Shown: positions 36,394 to 44,383, counted from the first letter of the stretch. The stretch is DNA of 64,000 bases from Chloroflexota bacterium (GCA_027364875.1 DAHXON010000003.1:22660-86659), one strand, 5' to 3'. A program made the numbers and translations. The notes: a model not told the origin generated them from the letters alone.

Positions 36394-36806
36394 TCGAGGT
36401 CAAGCCGTCGATCCTGGCCGAGCACGACGGACCAATGCTCGTCGTCGGAGGCCGGGCCTACTCCGACAGGCCGTCTGGCTTCGGAAGGCCTGCAACTCCC
36501 TGGACTTGGCCCGGCGGTCCCCGTCATCAGTCCGGGCGTGGAGTCGCCCCACCAGGCGGCCAGGCCATTTGCCTCCCTGTCAACGTCAGTTGGATCGGAA
36601 GCAGAGTCATCCTCGAAGTACACCCGTGGGGTGAAGCCAAGGAAGGCGATCCCGGTGCCTGGGCCGATCGGACGGTACTTGACTGTGGCGACGTCACTGT
36701 CGTGGATGTCGATCCATAGCCACGGTCCCGCCGCCGTAGGTTCGTCCTCGGAATCCTGCTCTGTCCACCGAGTGCCATCGAAGAGATACGTACCGAAGAC
36801 TCCCAT
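36336..36806 (-). CDS. Small protein of unknown function, probably truncated
   Basis: About 156 aa from MGVFGTYLFDGTRW. The first 85 residues look like a folded domain (WLWIDIHDSDVATVKYRPIGPG, FLGFTPRVYFEDDSASDPTDV, NGLAAWWGD), but after AWW the sequence turns into low-complexity Pro/Arg text. The minus-strand C-terminal part lies over a plus-strand segment that looks like an HNH endonuclease fragment, so the original 3' end was probably lost. I do not recognise the family with certainty. Confidence 0.5.
   Translation of the reverse strand: MGVFGTYLFDGTRWTEQDSEDEPTAAGPWLWIDIHDSDVATVKYRPIGPGTGIAFLGFTPRVYFEDDSASDPTDVDREANGLAAWWGDSTPGLMTGTAGPSPGSCRPSEARRPVGVGPASDDEHWSVVLGQDRRLDLDHVVGPDREKQASFSFPAP
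36348..36488 (+). pseudogene. Possible C-terminal remnant of an HNH endonuclease
   Basis: In one plus-strand frame a short stretch reads RLFFAVRPDYVIEVKPSILA followed by EHDGPMLVVGGRAYSDRPSG. This resembles the end of HNH-type restriction endonucleases, where a similar segment ends with the DGPML motif. No HNH motif, start or ribosome binding site precedes it, and the frame decays afterwards. I record it as a likely fragment, with limited confidence. Confidence 0.3.
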
Positions 36807-36890
36807 GGCCCAATGATGGCACGGAGCCGTGACGTAGGTGGCGACCACCACATGCTGGGTCAGCCGAGTGGTCGCTCGATCGCCGTGCCC

Positions 36891-36979
36891 TTGTAGTACG
36901 GTCCGTTTGGTTGACTGGAAACGTACTACAAAGTAGTCTTGTGGTACGGTCTATTTACGCGAGGGGTGACGTACCACAA
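36891..36979. promoter_or_regulatory. Tandem 41-bp inverted-repeat units before the Fic gene
   Basis: Unit 1 (36891-36931) is TTGTAGTACG-N21-CGTACTACAA and unit 2 (36939-36979) is TTGTGGTACG-N21-CGTACCACAA. Both have perfect 10-bp arms and equal 21-bp spacers, and they repeat at a 48-bp period. The last A of unit 2 is the A of the Fic start codon, and a GAGGGG ribosome binding site lies inside its spacer. A promoter fits unit 1 (TTGACT, 17 bp, TAGTCT). Each arm pair could be a DNA operator or, in the mRNA, a hairpin holding the start region. Confidence 0.7.
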
Positions 36980-37992
36980 TGGTGATTACGAAAGAAGGCA
37001 GGGGCCGGCCCACCCGGATCTCGATATACGCAGCAGTCGAGCAGGCCACCGCAGAGCTGAACCGAATCGGCGGACTCCCTGGACCGGCTGTGGCCGGAGA
37101 CATCTGGTCGGGAATCTGGTACGAGGAAACCCACAACTCGACGGCCATCGAGGGCAATACGCTCGTCCTGAAGGAAGTCCGGCAGCTCCTCGAAACTGGA
37201 CAAGCGGTAGGCGACAAGCAACTGGCCGAATATCTCGAGGTCAAGGGCTACGCGGACGCTGCCGAGTGGGTGTACGGACAGGCGTGCGACCGCGATACCG
37301 AGCGATGCGATCCGTACATCACCATGACCGAACTCCGACAGATAAACACGCTCGTCGTGGGCCCCGCCTGGAAAGTGCAGCCGCCGGAGGGTCTGCTGCC
37401 AGGCGAGACGCCAGGCGGGTTCCGTCAGCACAACATCAAGCCATTTGCGGGCGGCATGACGCCGCCCGACTTCACCGACGTGCCGCCCCTCGTGTCCGAC
37501 TGGCTGCAACTCGCGAATGCAGAGCCCGATGCAGGCCAGCCGGTCATCGAGCACCTTGCCCGCGTGCATGCCGGGTTTGAGCGGATCCATCCGTTCCGCG
37601 ATGGCAACGGCCGAACCGGTCGACTCGTGCTCGACCTGCTGCTCGTTCGACACGGTCTTGCCCCAGCGATCATCTACAAGAAGGACCGGGCCAAGTACCT
37701 GCGCGCACTCGATCGAGCCGATCAGGGAGAGTTCGGGCCTCTCGGCGAGCTGGTCGCCCGCGCCGTCAAGGATTGTCTCGACCGGTTCCTCCTCCCGGCC
37801 CTCGGCGGCCCTCACCAGCTGCTGCCGCTGTCTGCACTAGCCACGAAATCTGTGTCGGCGCTCGCCCTGCGTCGAGCCGCCGAAAGGAACGCGCTCAGGG
37901 CGGTCCGTCAGTCAAACGGCTGGTACAGCACGAAGGCATGGGTCACGACCTACCTGAGAACCGGGCGACGCAAGGGGCCCCATCAGTCGTAG
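36979..37992 (+). CDS. Fic-domain protein (class II, N-terminal inhibitory helix)
   Basis: 337 aa. The catalytic Fic motif HPFRDGNGRTGR (about residues 204-215) is complete, including the His and the phosphate-binding Asn/Gly/Arg. The inhibitory motif STAIEGN (residues 54-60, family form S/T-xxx-E-G/N) precedes it in the same chain, so AMPylation activity is probably self-inhibited. The C-terminal 60 residues (ALATKSVSALALRRAAERNALRA to WYSTKAWVTTYLRTGR) resemble a helix-turn-helix and could bind the striking repeats upstream. Targets of Fic AMPylation vary widely. It converges on the AbiE pair. Confidence 0.92.
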   Translation: MVITKEGRGRPTRISIYAAVEQATAELNRIGGLPGPAVAGDIWSGIWYEETHNSTAIEGNTLVLKEVRQLLETGQAVGDKQLAEYLEVKGYADAAEWVYGQACDRDTERCDPYITMTELRQINTLVVGPAWKVQPPEGLLPGETPGGFRQHNIKPFAGGMTPPDFTDVPPLVSDWLQLANAEPDAGQPVIEHLARVHAGFERIHPFRDGNGRTGRLVLDLLLVRHGLAPAIIYKKDRAKYLRALDRADQGEFGPLGELVARAVKDCLDRFLLPALGGPHQLLPLSALATKSVSALALRRAAERNALRAVRQSNGWYSTKAWVTTYLRTGRRKGPHQS

Positions 37993-38015
37993 CGGTGGTC
38001 CCACCGTTTGGCGCC

Positions 38016-38903
38016 TCAGGACCGCCATCCTCCGTCTCCGGGGTCCCAGGTCGCGGAGTCGACCTCGCCCGAGAGGATGGGGTCCAGCATTCGCGCCGCA
38101 GCTGCGTGGCCCGCACCAAGGTCCGTGTCGAGACCTATTTCGCGGGCCATGCGGGCATAGGGCACGCGCCAGTCAGGCGGCGGGTCCGGCAGCGCCGGCG
38201 GCACCGGCCGGCCCTCCCGACGGGCGAAGGTCCGGTCCAGAGCGACGTGCAGTAGGGCGGCGTCGGGCATTCCTTCCGCGGCGATCAGGGCAAGGTCGAC
38301 GAGATCCTTGACGCGTGTGCTGGGCGTTCGATCGCCGTACCCGCGTGTGTAGGCGTGGACCTTCTCCGCGATCTGGAACTCGAGCGGCACCGCCGCGACC
38401 TCCACGGGCGCCAGCTCGGCGAAGGAGAGCAGGTCGGGTCCGCGCAGTCGCGCGGGCTCGACGTCGGTGGGTGGGTCGAAGCCCACGTCGAGCACGAACT
38501 CGTCGAAGGTACGGCCGGCCAGCTCGGCGGTGACGTGATAGCGAACGGCGGCACCGTCGCGAAGTCGGTCAAGAGCGGTCGTCCGCTCGATCGCGAAGGC
38601 GAAGAAGTCGCCGAGGTCGACGGCCTGGACTGCCAGCAGGTCCGCCGTCGCGGATGCTTCGTCGCCGGCGGCCGCCAGATCGATATCTCTGGTCGTTCGA
38701 GCGTGACTGCCGAACCGATAATCCAGCGCGAGCGCGCCCTTGAGCAGCCAGCGATCCGGCGCTGTCGCCACCAGTCGGGCCAGCAGTCGATCGAATGCGA
38801 CTTCCTTGCGCAGCCGGACAAGCGAGCGGCCCGTCTCCTGGCCGAGCGCGGGCAGCCGCCTCTCCAGTGCCTGGCGGAAGTCGGGCGCGGATTTGTACTT
38901 CAT
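38016..38903 (-). CDS. abiEii: AbiEii-type nucleotidyltransferase toxin
   Basis: 295 aa. The nucleotidyltransferase core is visible: WLLKGALALDYRFGSHARTTRDIDLAAAG (KG motif and the G-S/R-TxDxDL metal site), FRP-like FVLDVGFDP (third Asp region), LEFQIAEKVHAYT (the conserved lysine) and RVKDLVDLALIA. These are the four motifs of AbiEii/MenT toxins, which transfer nucleotides to target RNAs. Its ATG overlaps the antitoxin stop by 4 bp. The pair forms a type IV-like abortive-infection toxin-antitoxin system. Confidence 0.92.
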   Translation of the reverse strand: MKYKSAPDFRQALERRLPALGQETGRSLVRLRKEVAFDRLLARLVATAPDRWLLKGALALDYRFGSHARTTRDIDLAAAGDEASATADLLAVQAVDLGDFFAFAIERTTALDRLRDGAAVRYHVTAELAGRTFDEFVLDVGFDPPTDVEPARLRGPDLLSFAELAPVEVAAVPLEFQIAEKVHAYTRGYGDRTPSTRVKDLVDLALIAAEGMPDAALLHVALDRTFARREGRPVPPALPDPPPDWRVPYARMAREIGLDTDLGAGHAAAARMLDPILSGEVDSATWDPGDGGWRS

Positions 38904-39508
38904 GTCGCGTGGTCCGCCAGGGCTTGGTCGATGAGGCCCTGGACTCGAAGACCCCGCCGTCGCGCAGCTTCGCGCAGTCGGGAGGCTGTCGTCATGCTTC
39001 GATCGAGTGCACCGCGAACTGCCGCCACGACCTGGTCTGGTGCGACCCCGATTTCGGCGACGTCCACGATCGTGCGCTCCGGTCCGGTGACCCGCACGCC
39101 TTTGCGCGAGACGACATCCGCTTCGGCGAGAGGGCGCGTCGACGTGTGGATGACGACGCCGGGCTGCGTCACCAGCCTGCGGCGGATCCTGGGCACCGTG
39201 AGATGCACGGCGTCGGCGATGACGTCGGAGAGCCCCAGGAGCGCGAGCGCCGACTCATGCGAGACAACGGCGTCGGGCGCCGGGCGCCGCCTGGCGGCCA
39301 CGATCTCCTCGTGGGTCTCGCGAGGGTAGTCACGCAGGCGGTAGAGGCCCCTGACCACGCGCAGGAAGCGCCCGCTCTTAGCGTGGTGTGTGAGCAGCGC
39401 CGAACTGAAGCCGCACGCTTGAGCCTGGGCCGTCGTGAAGTAACCTGCCTGCGCGCTGGCTATGGCGAAGAGCGCTTCGTGGTCTGGCGCCTGGGTTATG
39501 TCGTTCAC
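38900..39508 (-). CDS. abiEi: AbiEi-type antitoxin
   Basis: 202 aa. N-terminal winged helix of the AbiEi_4 type (LFAIASAQAGYFTTAQAQACGFSSALLTHHAKSGRFLRVVRGLYRLRDYP) followed by the AbiEi C-terminal domain (VSHESALALLGLSDV to TGPERTIVDVAE). AbiEi proteins repress their own operon and neutralise AbiEii. Expression probably starts in the 130 bp between this gene and the island end. Confidence 0.92.
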   Translation of the reverse strand: MNDITQAPDHEALFAIASAQAGYFTTAQAQACGFSSALLTHHAKSGRFLRVVRGLYRLRDYPRETHEEIVAARRRPAPDAVVSHESALALLGLSDVIADAVHLTVPRIRRRLVTQPGVVIHTSTRPLAEADVVSRKGVRVTGPERTIVDVAEIGVAPDQVVAAVRGALDRSMTTASRLREAARRRGLRVQGLIDQALADHAT

Positions 39509-39600
39509 ATCCTAGATGATACTTGGGAAGCCAACGACAGGATGCAGGGCTTCCACGGATCGCGTCGGACAGCCGGTCCCAGCTCCGGACAAACGTCGAG

Positions 39601-39617
39601 CCCCTCAGCTAGAGGGG
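39601..39617 (-). terminator. Hairpin stranded at the left side of the island, probably the tRNA-Gly terminator
   Basis: CCCCTC-agcta-GAGGGG forms a perfect 6-bp stem 25 bp left of the left attachment core. If the island is removed, the tRNA-Gly gene (minus strand) would be followed about 25 bases past its CCA by this stem, the expected place for its terminator. In the present state it is 21 kb away from the tRNA. Confidence 0.55.
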
Positions 39618-39640
39618 CCCTCGGAGCGTGAAACGGTGTT

Positions 39641-40540
39641 TTGGAGCGGGAGACGGGACTCGAACCCGCCATTCCCAACTTTGCGACAATCAGCCTTCCG
39701 GACACATACCGAGGAATCCTGGAGCGGGCGATCGCGAAGATCTTCCCGAACGCGCCGTCGGCCCCTGCTTATCAGCCTACCAACACGACCGCAGAGCGGG
39801 TGCAACCTGACGACATCCTGGATGCCTTTGACGGCACCGCCGTTGGTCGTGCCGTGGACGCGGTCCTCGATGGAGTAGGTACCTCGAGCAACCTGTCTCT
39901 GCGGGCGTGGGGTCTCCGGGTCTTTCTCCGCTGGGCCCAAGTCGGGGGCGTGGATCTAGGGCTGATCGATGAGGTCGCACTTCGCGAGCGATATCTGCCC
40001 TACCTTCGCGAGCGGTACGCACAGGCGAACGCACCCATGTCGGTCGCTCACCGCCTGCTTGATGCTATCGACGAGATCCGACGAATCGAACCGGGCACCT
40101 TCCCGGCACTTCCGACGAGGCCACAGGCCGTCCGAGTGGTCAAGCCACGACGGACCAGGGGGACGGATCCGATCTACGCCCTTGGCCCCAGCGCGGGCCT
40201 CGGGCTGGCTGTTGCGTCGGTCGTGAAGGATGCTCCATCGGCTGTCCAGATGAAGGTGCGCCGATACGCCGTCGGGCAGTTCCTGACGTGGTGTCAACTG
40301 ACGGGTCGCAACCCTCTCGACGTCACGTTTGAAGACATCGATGGGGCCTTCGATGCCTGGCTCCGTCCGCGCCTCAAGAACTGGGCGGAGGTCAAGGTAC
40401 ATGCCCGCAGTCTGCTTAGGCAGCTGGCATCAGTCCCGCCGCCGGGTGCCACGGATGCCGCCGAGCCGACACCGCAGCCAGTTGTGAGCCCTTCCTCGCT
40501 GTCGGGACCAGCAATTTCCGATGACTGCGCCGGGGCGTAG
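39641..40540 (+). pseudogene. Start-less 3' half of the attP-spanning integrase gene (tandem SAM-like domains)
   Basis: A 299-codon open frame with no start codon of its own except TTG inside the attachment core; a TGA lies three codons before it in chromosomal DNA. The residues ERETGLEPAIPNF come from the core. The body contains two copies of a helical core-binding (SAM-like) pattern as in tyrosine recombinases: SLRAWGLRVFLRWAQVGGVD (about 85-104) and MKVRRYAVGQFLTWCQLTGR (about 205-224). No tyrosine-recombinase catalytic part follows. The frame equals that of the integrase at the other end, so in the excised circle it would be its C-terminal 293 residues. While integrated it is probably silent, or translated weakly from the TTG or an internal GTG. 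Confidence 0.7.
39642..39686. repeat. Left attachment site (attL) with element arm
   Basis: Core TGGAGCGGGAGACGGGA (39642-39658), then element-specific CTCGAACCCGCC and the arm ATTCCCAACTTTGCGA (39671-39686), which is the exact reverse complement of the arm beside the right core. The C at 39659 is the only mismatch to the tRNA copy. Confidence 0.85.
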
Positions 40541-40782
40541 ACGCGTGACCGTCTTCGTCCGATTGGGTTATTGGCGGTGCTCCTTGTCGCCGCTACTCGG
40601 CGATCGGCTCGGACACCCGAATGGGACGGAATCCCTCGTGGATGGGCCATCGATGGTCCACCGAGTCGGGCGTAATGCCTCGAATCGGCCCGAGAGGCCG
40701 GTTGCGCCAAGAGACAGCTGGGAGTCGACTACGTCGGCTGAAAGCCATCCGGCGGAGCAAAGAAGGTCAGGAGGAAGTCGCC

Positions 40783-41301
40783 ATGCGGAATCCACTTACT
40801 GACGCGGAGTCGGAGGAGTCGTTCTTCTACCGATTCGCGGAGTACTACTCACGAAGCCAGAGCATGATGCAGGGGCGTCGCCTGGAGGCGGCCCTCGCGG
40901 GTGGTCGGCCGGTCGGATCATTGCCCGAGGGCTACGCAGTGTCCCAGCGGGGATACGGGGGCAAGCCCATCGCGTGGCAGCCGTCCAAGCCGCTCTCCGA
41001 CATCATCGTTGCCGGGGGCCATCTGCGGCTGGGAGGGGCGACCTATCGCGATCTTGCGGCGTGGGGCAAGACGACAGCGCTCGCGGGCCGCACGCCCAAG
41101 GGCAGCGCGATGACTGCCGCTTGGTGGCGGCGAACGCTGCGCAATCCCAGATATGCTGGCCTTCAGCGGGCGACGCCGTACCTCGGCTACCGCGGCGATG
41201 TGGGTAACGATGCTCGCCGTTCCGCGCGAAACGCAGCGCCGTTGGTGCCCTGTCATCTGCCTCCCCTGTTCACCCGGGAGGAACAGGAACGGATGGCATA
41301 G
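40783..41301 (+). CDS. Recombinase-domain protein lacking the resolvase domain
   Basis: 172 aa from the ATG at 40783, which has GGAGG upstream. It aligns by eye to the middle of the island integrase: LAGGRPVGSLPEGYAVSQRG versus FPLGPLPEGYAVKHRR, and WWRRTLRNPRYAGLQRATPY versus WWRETLSNPKYAGYQMPIEY. It begins where the resolvase domain would end and stops at TAG before the zinc-ribbon and coiled-coil parts. After the TAG the frame stays open for about 50 codons, so the stop may be a mutation. It is either a remnant or a DNA-binding helper of the recombinase. Confidence 0.7.
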   Translation: MRNPLTDAESEESFFYRFAEYYSRSQSMMQGRRLEAALAGGRPVGSLPEGYAVSQRGYGGKPIAWQPSKPLSDIIVAGGHLRLGGATYRDLAAWGKTTALAGRTPKGSAMTAAWWRRTLRNPRYAGLQRATPYLGYRGDVGNDARRSARNAAPLVPCHLPPLFTREEQERMA

Positions 41302-41397
41302 TTCCTGCGGGATCAACCTGGCGTCGCCGGGATTGATCAGCGGGGCCAATCCCAAACGGGAAGTGCGCTGGATTCTGAGGAGCTGCGTAGCGGCTCC

Positions 41398-41895
41398 TCA
41401 GCTCTCGTCGACAGCCGCCAGGGGTTGGGTCAGGGCCGACGCGGAGTGACGCCTGACCCACCGCCGCGTCGCCGACTGGAGGGCCATGGCGGGGCATTCG
41501 TTGAGCTTACCGCTCGGGAAGACGGCACCCAGCAAGGGGACCAAAACGTAAACGCGCCAGTGACGGTTCGTTGGGGCGATCAACACACGCGCCCCGAGTA
41601 ATTCGCCGGTAGGCGTGCAGTCACAAGCGAGCTGTGCGTCGAGCCACGCATGCGTCAAGGCTGCGACTTCGACTGGCGGCCCAAACGAGGCGACTTCAGC
41701 GAAGGATTGAGCTCCCGGCTGTTGACGCGGGGCCATCTGCAACGCGATCCCAGTGTCTTCGGGACCGTTCCATTGCGAAGCCAGCAATTCCGACAGCTGG
41801 CCCGCCTTGAGGCTCGGGCACGTGACAGACCCGTTGGAGTTTCGGGCGTAGGCCACCACGAAGAACTCGGATGCGCACAGATCTGGCGTCGACAT
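41398..41895 (-). CDS. Island protein of unknown function
   Basis: About 165 aa from MSTPDLCASEFF; the track ORF starts earlier, inside the upstream gene. No family recognised. It looks like a small folded alpha/beta protein (FFVVAYARNSNGSVTC, LIAPTNRHWRVYVLVPLLGAVFP) without signal peptide or membrane segment. It starts four bases after the stop of the preceding minus-strand gene, so the M41 protease gene and the two small genes form a three-gene operon. Confidence 0.6.
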   Translation of the reverse strand: MSTPDLCASEFFVVAYARNSNGSVTCPSLKAGQLSELLASQWNGPEDTGIALQMAPRQQPGAQSFAEVASFGPPVEVAALTHAWLDAQLACDCTPTGELLGARVLIAPTNRHWRVYVLVPLLGAVFPSGKLNECPAMALQSATRRWVRRHSASALTQPLAAVDES

Positions 41896-41899
41896 CCGA

Positions 41900-42364
41900 T
41901 CAGTCGATGTGTGCGTGCAGGAGCTTGAAGGGGCCGGTGCCCTGAGCGAGGTCCGGAATTCCATCGACACCAAAACCGGGCCGTTCGAGAGGGTCGGCGA
42001 CGAATGAAAGCGCCTCGAGCGGGGACAGGCTCCAATCGCCGGCGATGTCCACATTCCCGCCGATCGGATGGAAGAGACCACATTGCCAGCCCTCGCCGCG
42101 CACGACCAAGACGACCTGGCAAAACCCGTCGGCAGTCGGTCGGTTCAGGTCGCAGGCAACCTGAGCACGGTCCCATTTCACTGGCAGCTCCTCGCCAGCT
42201 GCCCGAAGAGAAGGCCAACGGCGCAGGACTTCCTCTTCGCCTCGGCCGGCGACCGCTCGCGCCACTGCGGTCAGACTCGCGGCGTAGTACAAGGGAACGC
42301 CCCGGTCGGCCGGCCGCTCTGCGAGTGGCAGACAACTCTGGTTGAGCGCCCCGTACGGTGCCAT
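41900..42364 (-). CDS. Island protein of unknown function, partner of the M41 protease gene
   Basis: About 154 aa from MAPYGALNQS. It contains a long helix (LYYAASLTAVARAVAGRGEEEVLRRWPSLRAAG) and a beta-rich part (FCQVVLVVRGEGWQCGLFHPIGG). No family recognised. It begins 7 bp after the protease stop and is followed four bases later by another unknown gene. Being tied between those two, it may be a substrate, adaptor or inhibitor of the protease; that is speculation from gene order. Confidence 0.6.
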   Translation of the reverse strand: MAPYGALNQSCLPLAERPADRGVPLYYAASLTAVARAVAGRGEEEVLRRWPSLRAAGEELPVKWDRAQVACDLNRPTADGFCQVVLVVRGEGWQCGLFHPIGGNVDIAGDWSLSPLEALSFVADPLERPGFGVDGIPDLAQGTGPFKLLHAHID

Positions 42365-42371
42365 AAGCCTG

Positions 42372-43037
42372 CTACGAACTGAGGGGCACCGGGTCAAGCC
42401 CGGCCTCGCGGATCGCCGCGAGGAGCGCCTCGTCGGTAAGCCGCCGGGCGGCATAGAGCCGCCGGGCAAACGCGACGATCTCGTCCCGATGTTCCGCCGC
42501 GAGTTCTTCGGCTCGGGTCCGGGCTCGGGCCACCACGGCGATCGCAGCGCTGGCCCGGATTTCGCGCAGCGACTCCGGCTCCTCGCCCATGAAGCTGCTG
42601 ACCGAGAAGACCGGAGCGTCGGGATCGAGTCCGCTATCGAACCTGCTCAGGGCCAGGCTCGTCGCGTCTGCGATGTCGACTGCCGAGCCCGTCGTAAGCT
42701 CTCCGAGCAGGAGCCTTTCGGCCGCCAGACCGCCGAGCGATACGACGATGCGATCGAACTGGCGACTGGCAGTCATCCATTCGCTCAGGTCGTCGTCGCC
42801 CTCGCCGAACATCGTCATGCCACCGCGTCGACTGGTCACGTCCACTTCCTTGACGCGTATTCGAAGCACCGTGGCCAAAACTACGTGGCCGGCTTCGTGG
42901 GCCGAACAGAGCCTCTTGTCTCCCTCCCAGATGTTGAGGTGAGCAGCCGCCGCGGGGCTGACCGATATCGGGATTCGGCCGTCAATCGACTCTTCGATAT
43001 TGAACGGGACGTAGGGGACGAGATCGGAATCCGCCAC
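42372..43037 (-). CDS. Stand-alone FtsH-type M41 metalloprotease domain
   Basis: 221 aa from a GTG with GGAGG upstream. The zinc motif HEAGH (residues 47-51) and the third ligand Asp in TTGSAVDIADATSLAL (about residue 121) match the FtsH peptidase domain; GLAAERLLLGELTTGSA is also FtsH-like. The AAA ATPase and the two N-terminal membrane helices of FtsH are absent, and nothing upstream supplies them. An ATP-independent soluble peptidase in a mobile defence island is unusual. It leads a three-gene operon and is divergent from an HTH gene. Confidence 0.85.
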   Translation of the reverse strand: MADSDLVPYVPFNIEESIDGRIPISVSPAAAAHLNIWEGDKRLCSAHEAGHVVLATVLRIRVKEVDVTSRRGGMTMFGEGDDDLSEWMTASRQFDRIVVSLGGLAAERLLLGELTTGSAVDIADATSLALSRFDSGLDPDAPVFSVSSFMGEEPESLREIRASAAIAVVARARTRAEELAAEHRDEIVAFARRLYAARRLTDEALLAAIREAGLDPVPLSS

Positions 43038-43115
43038 TCAAACCTCCACTCACACTGTTTGGTCGCCCAGACGCACTTCGGTTGACTCAGGCACGCGTCG
43101 GCACACCCTCCGCGT

Positions 43116-43340
43116 ATGGACCGCACACCTGAGTGGCTTTCAACAGAACAGGTCGCCCGCCAGATCGGGATGAGTCCCGAGTGGGTCCGTCGGCAGATCG
43201 GGGCCGGCCGTCTCCGAGCCACGATCTTCCGGACGGGTATGCGTCCGACCTACAGGATCGAGAAGAAGGACCTCCAGACCTTCTTGCTGCGCTTCGCCGA
43301 AACGTTGGACCAGGACATGCCCCCAGGTCCATCGGTGTAG
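43116..43340 (+). CDS. Excisionase-like helix-turn-helix protein
   Basis: 74 aa. MerR-like/HTH_17 pattern WLSTEQVARQIGMSPEWVRRQIGAGRLRA, followed by YRIEKKDLQTFL, the usual wing and closing helix of excisionase-family proteins. It may be the recombination directionality factor of the element or a small regulator of the divergent protease operon. It is the only xis-like gene in the island. Confidence 0.75.
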   Translation: MDRTPEWLSTEQVARQIGMSPEWVRRQIGAGRLRATIFRTGMRPTYRIEKKDLQTFLLRFAETLDQDMPPGPSV

Positions 43341-43474
43341 ACGCCTCGGAAGCCAGAGACGCCAACAAGCGTGCAACCTCCAGACGCCAGTGCTGGTTCG
43401 TCGTGAGATCGAATGCCCAGGTGAGTACGAGCCGAGACCGCGCACGAAGGCTCGCCAGTCACTAGAGTGGAGGC

Positions 43475-44383
43475 ATGGCAGGGGCAACGATCAAGATCTT
43501 CCTGGCTGAAGGGACTCCCCTTGGGCTGCGAGTCATCGAGAAGTCGAACTGGACGGGTCGCGGCTTCGACTTTGCGCGTGCCGACTGGCCCAAGGTCCGC
43601 GCGCGAGAGGACTTCGGCAAGCCCGGCGTCTACGTGCTGCGCGGCTTGGGTGAGGACGGCCTGGCTCGGGTTTACATCGGCGAAGCGGACGAGCTCCGGG
43701 CACGGATCAACCAGCACTTTTCGGGGCCTGGGGCGAAGGACTTCTGGGAGCGCGCCGTTGCCTTCACTAGCAAGGACGAGAACCTCAACAAGGCCCACGT
43801 TCGCTTTCTAGAATCCAGGCTAGTTTCTCTCGGTCATGCCGCGAAGCGGGCGAAGCTCGAAAACGGCAATGTTCCAACTCAGCCAGCGCTGTCCGAGTCC
43901 GATCGATGCGAGGCAGAGACCTTCCTCGAGGAAATGCTGGTGATCTACCCGCTGCTGGGCATTGACGCGTTCACCCCAGCTCCCGCCCAGCGGACGGACC
44001 CAGCGTCTGTGCTCTCCATGCATGGCCGCGGCATCGCGGCCACCGGACGCGACTCGGCTGAAGGATTCATCGTGTTCGAGGGATCACGCGCGGCCAAGGA
44101 TGAGGTCCCATCGCTGACCGATTATGTGAGGCGACTTCGAGCGTCGTTGATCGCCGCAGGGGTACTGATCGATGGAGGATCGTCTTTGCGGCTTGCCCAG
44201 GACTACACCTTTGGCTCTCCGTCATTTGCTGCCGCCGTGATGCTGGGGCGTACTGCCAATGGACGCGCCGAATGGAAGGACAGACTCGGACGCTCCCTCA
44301 GGTCAATCCAGGAAGCGGTCTCGGAGGCTGGCCTGGGCGCGACTCCGAGCGACAGTGCGAACCAGCCGAAAGCGACGAACTGA
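43475..44383 (+). CDS. GIY-YIG nuclease domain with DUF4357
   Basis: 302 aa, GGAGG before the ATG. The first 110 residues contain GVYVLRG and ARVYIGEADELRARINQHF, the GIY and YIG strands with the conserved Arg after it; FLESRL supplies the expected Glu. The C-terminal 100 residues (GFIVFEGSRAAKDEVPSLTDYVRRLRASLI to AVMLGRTANGRAEWKD) form DUF4357. Proteins of this build commonly accompany type I restriction systems; the hsdR gene begins 195 bp downstream. Whether it cuts DNA here is untested. Confidence 0.85.
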   Translation: MAGATIKIFLAEGTPLGLRVIEKSNWTGRGFDFARADWPKVRAREDFGKPGVYVLRGLGEDGLARVYIGEADELRARINQHFSGPGAKDFWERAVAFTSKDENLNKAHVRFLESRLVSLGHAAKRAKLENGNVPTQPALSESDRCEAETFLEEMLVIYPLLGIDAFTPAPAQRTDPASVLSMHGRGIAATGRDSAEGFIVFEGSRAAKDEVPSLTDYVRRLRASLIAAGVLIDGGSSLRLAQDYTFGSPSFAAAVMLGRTANGRAEWKDRLGRSLRSIQEAVSEAGLGATPSDSANQPKATN

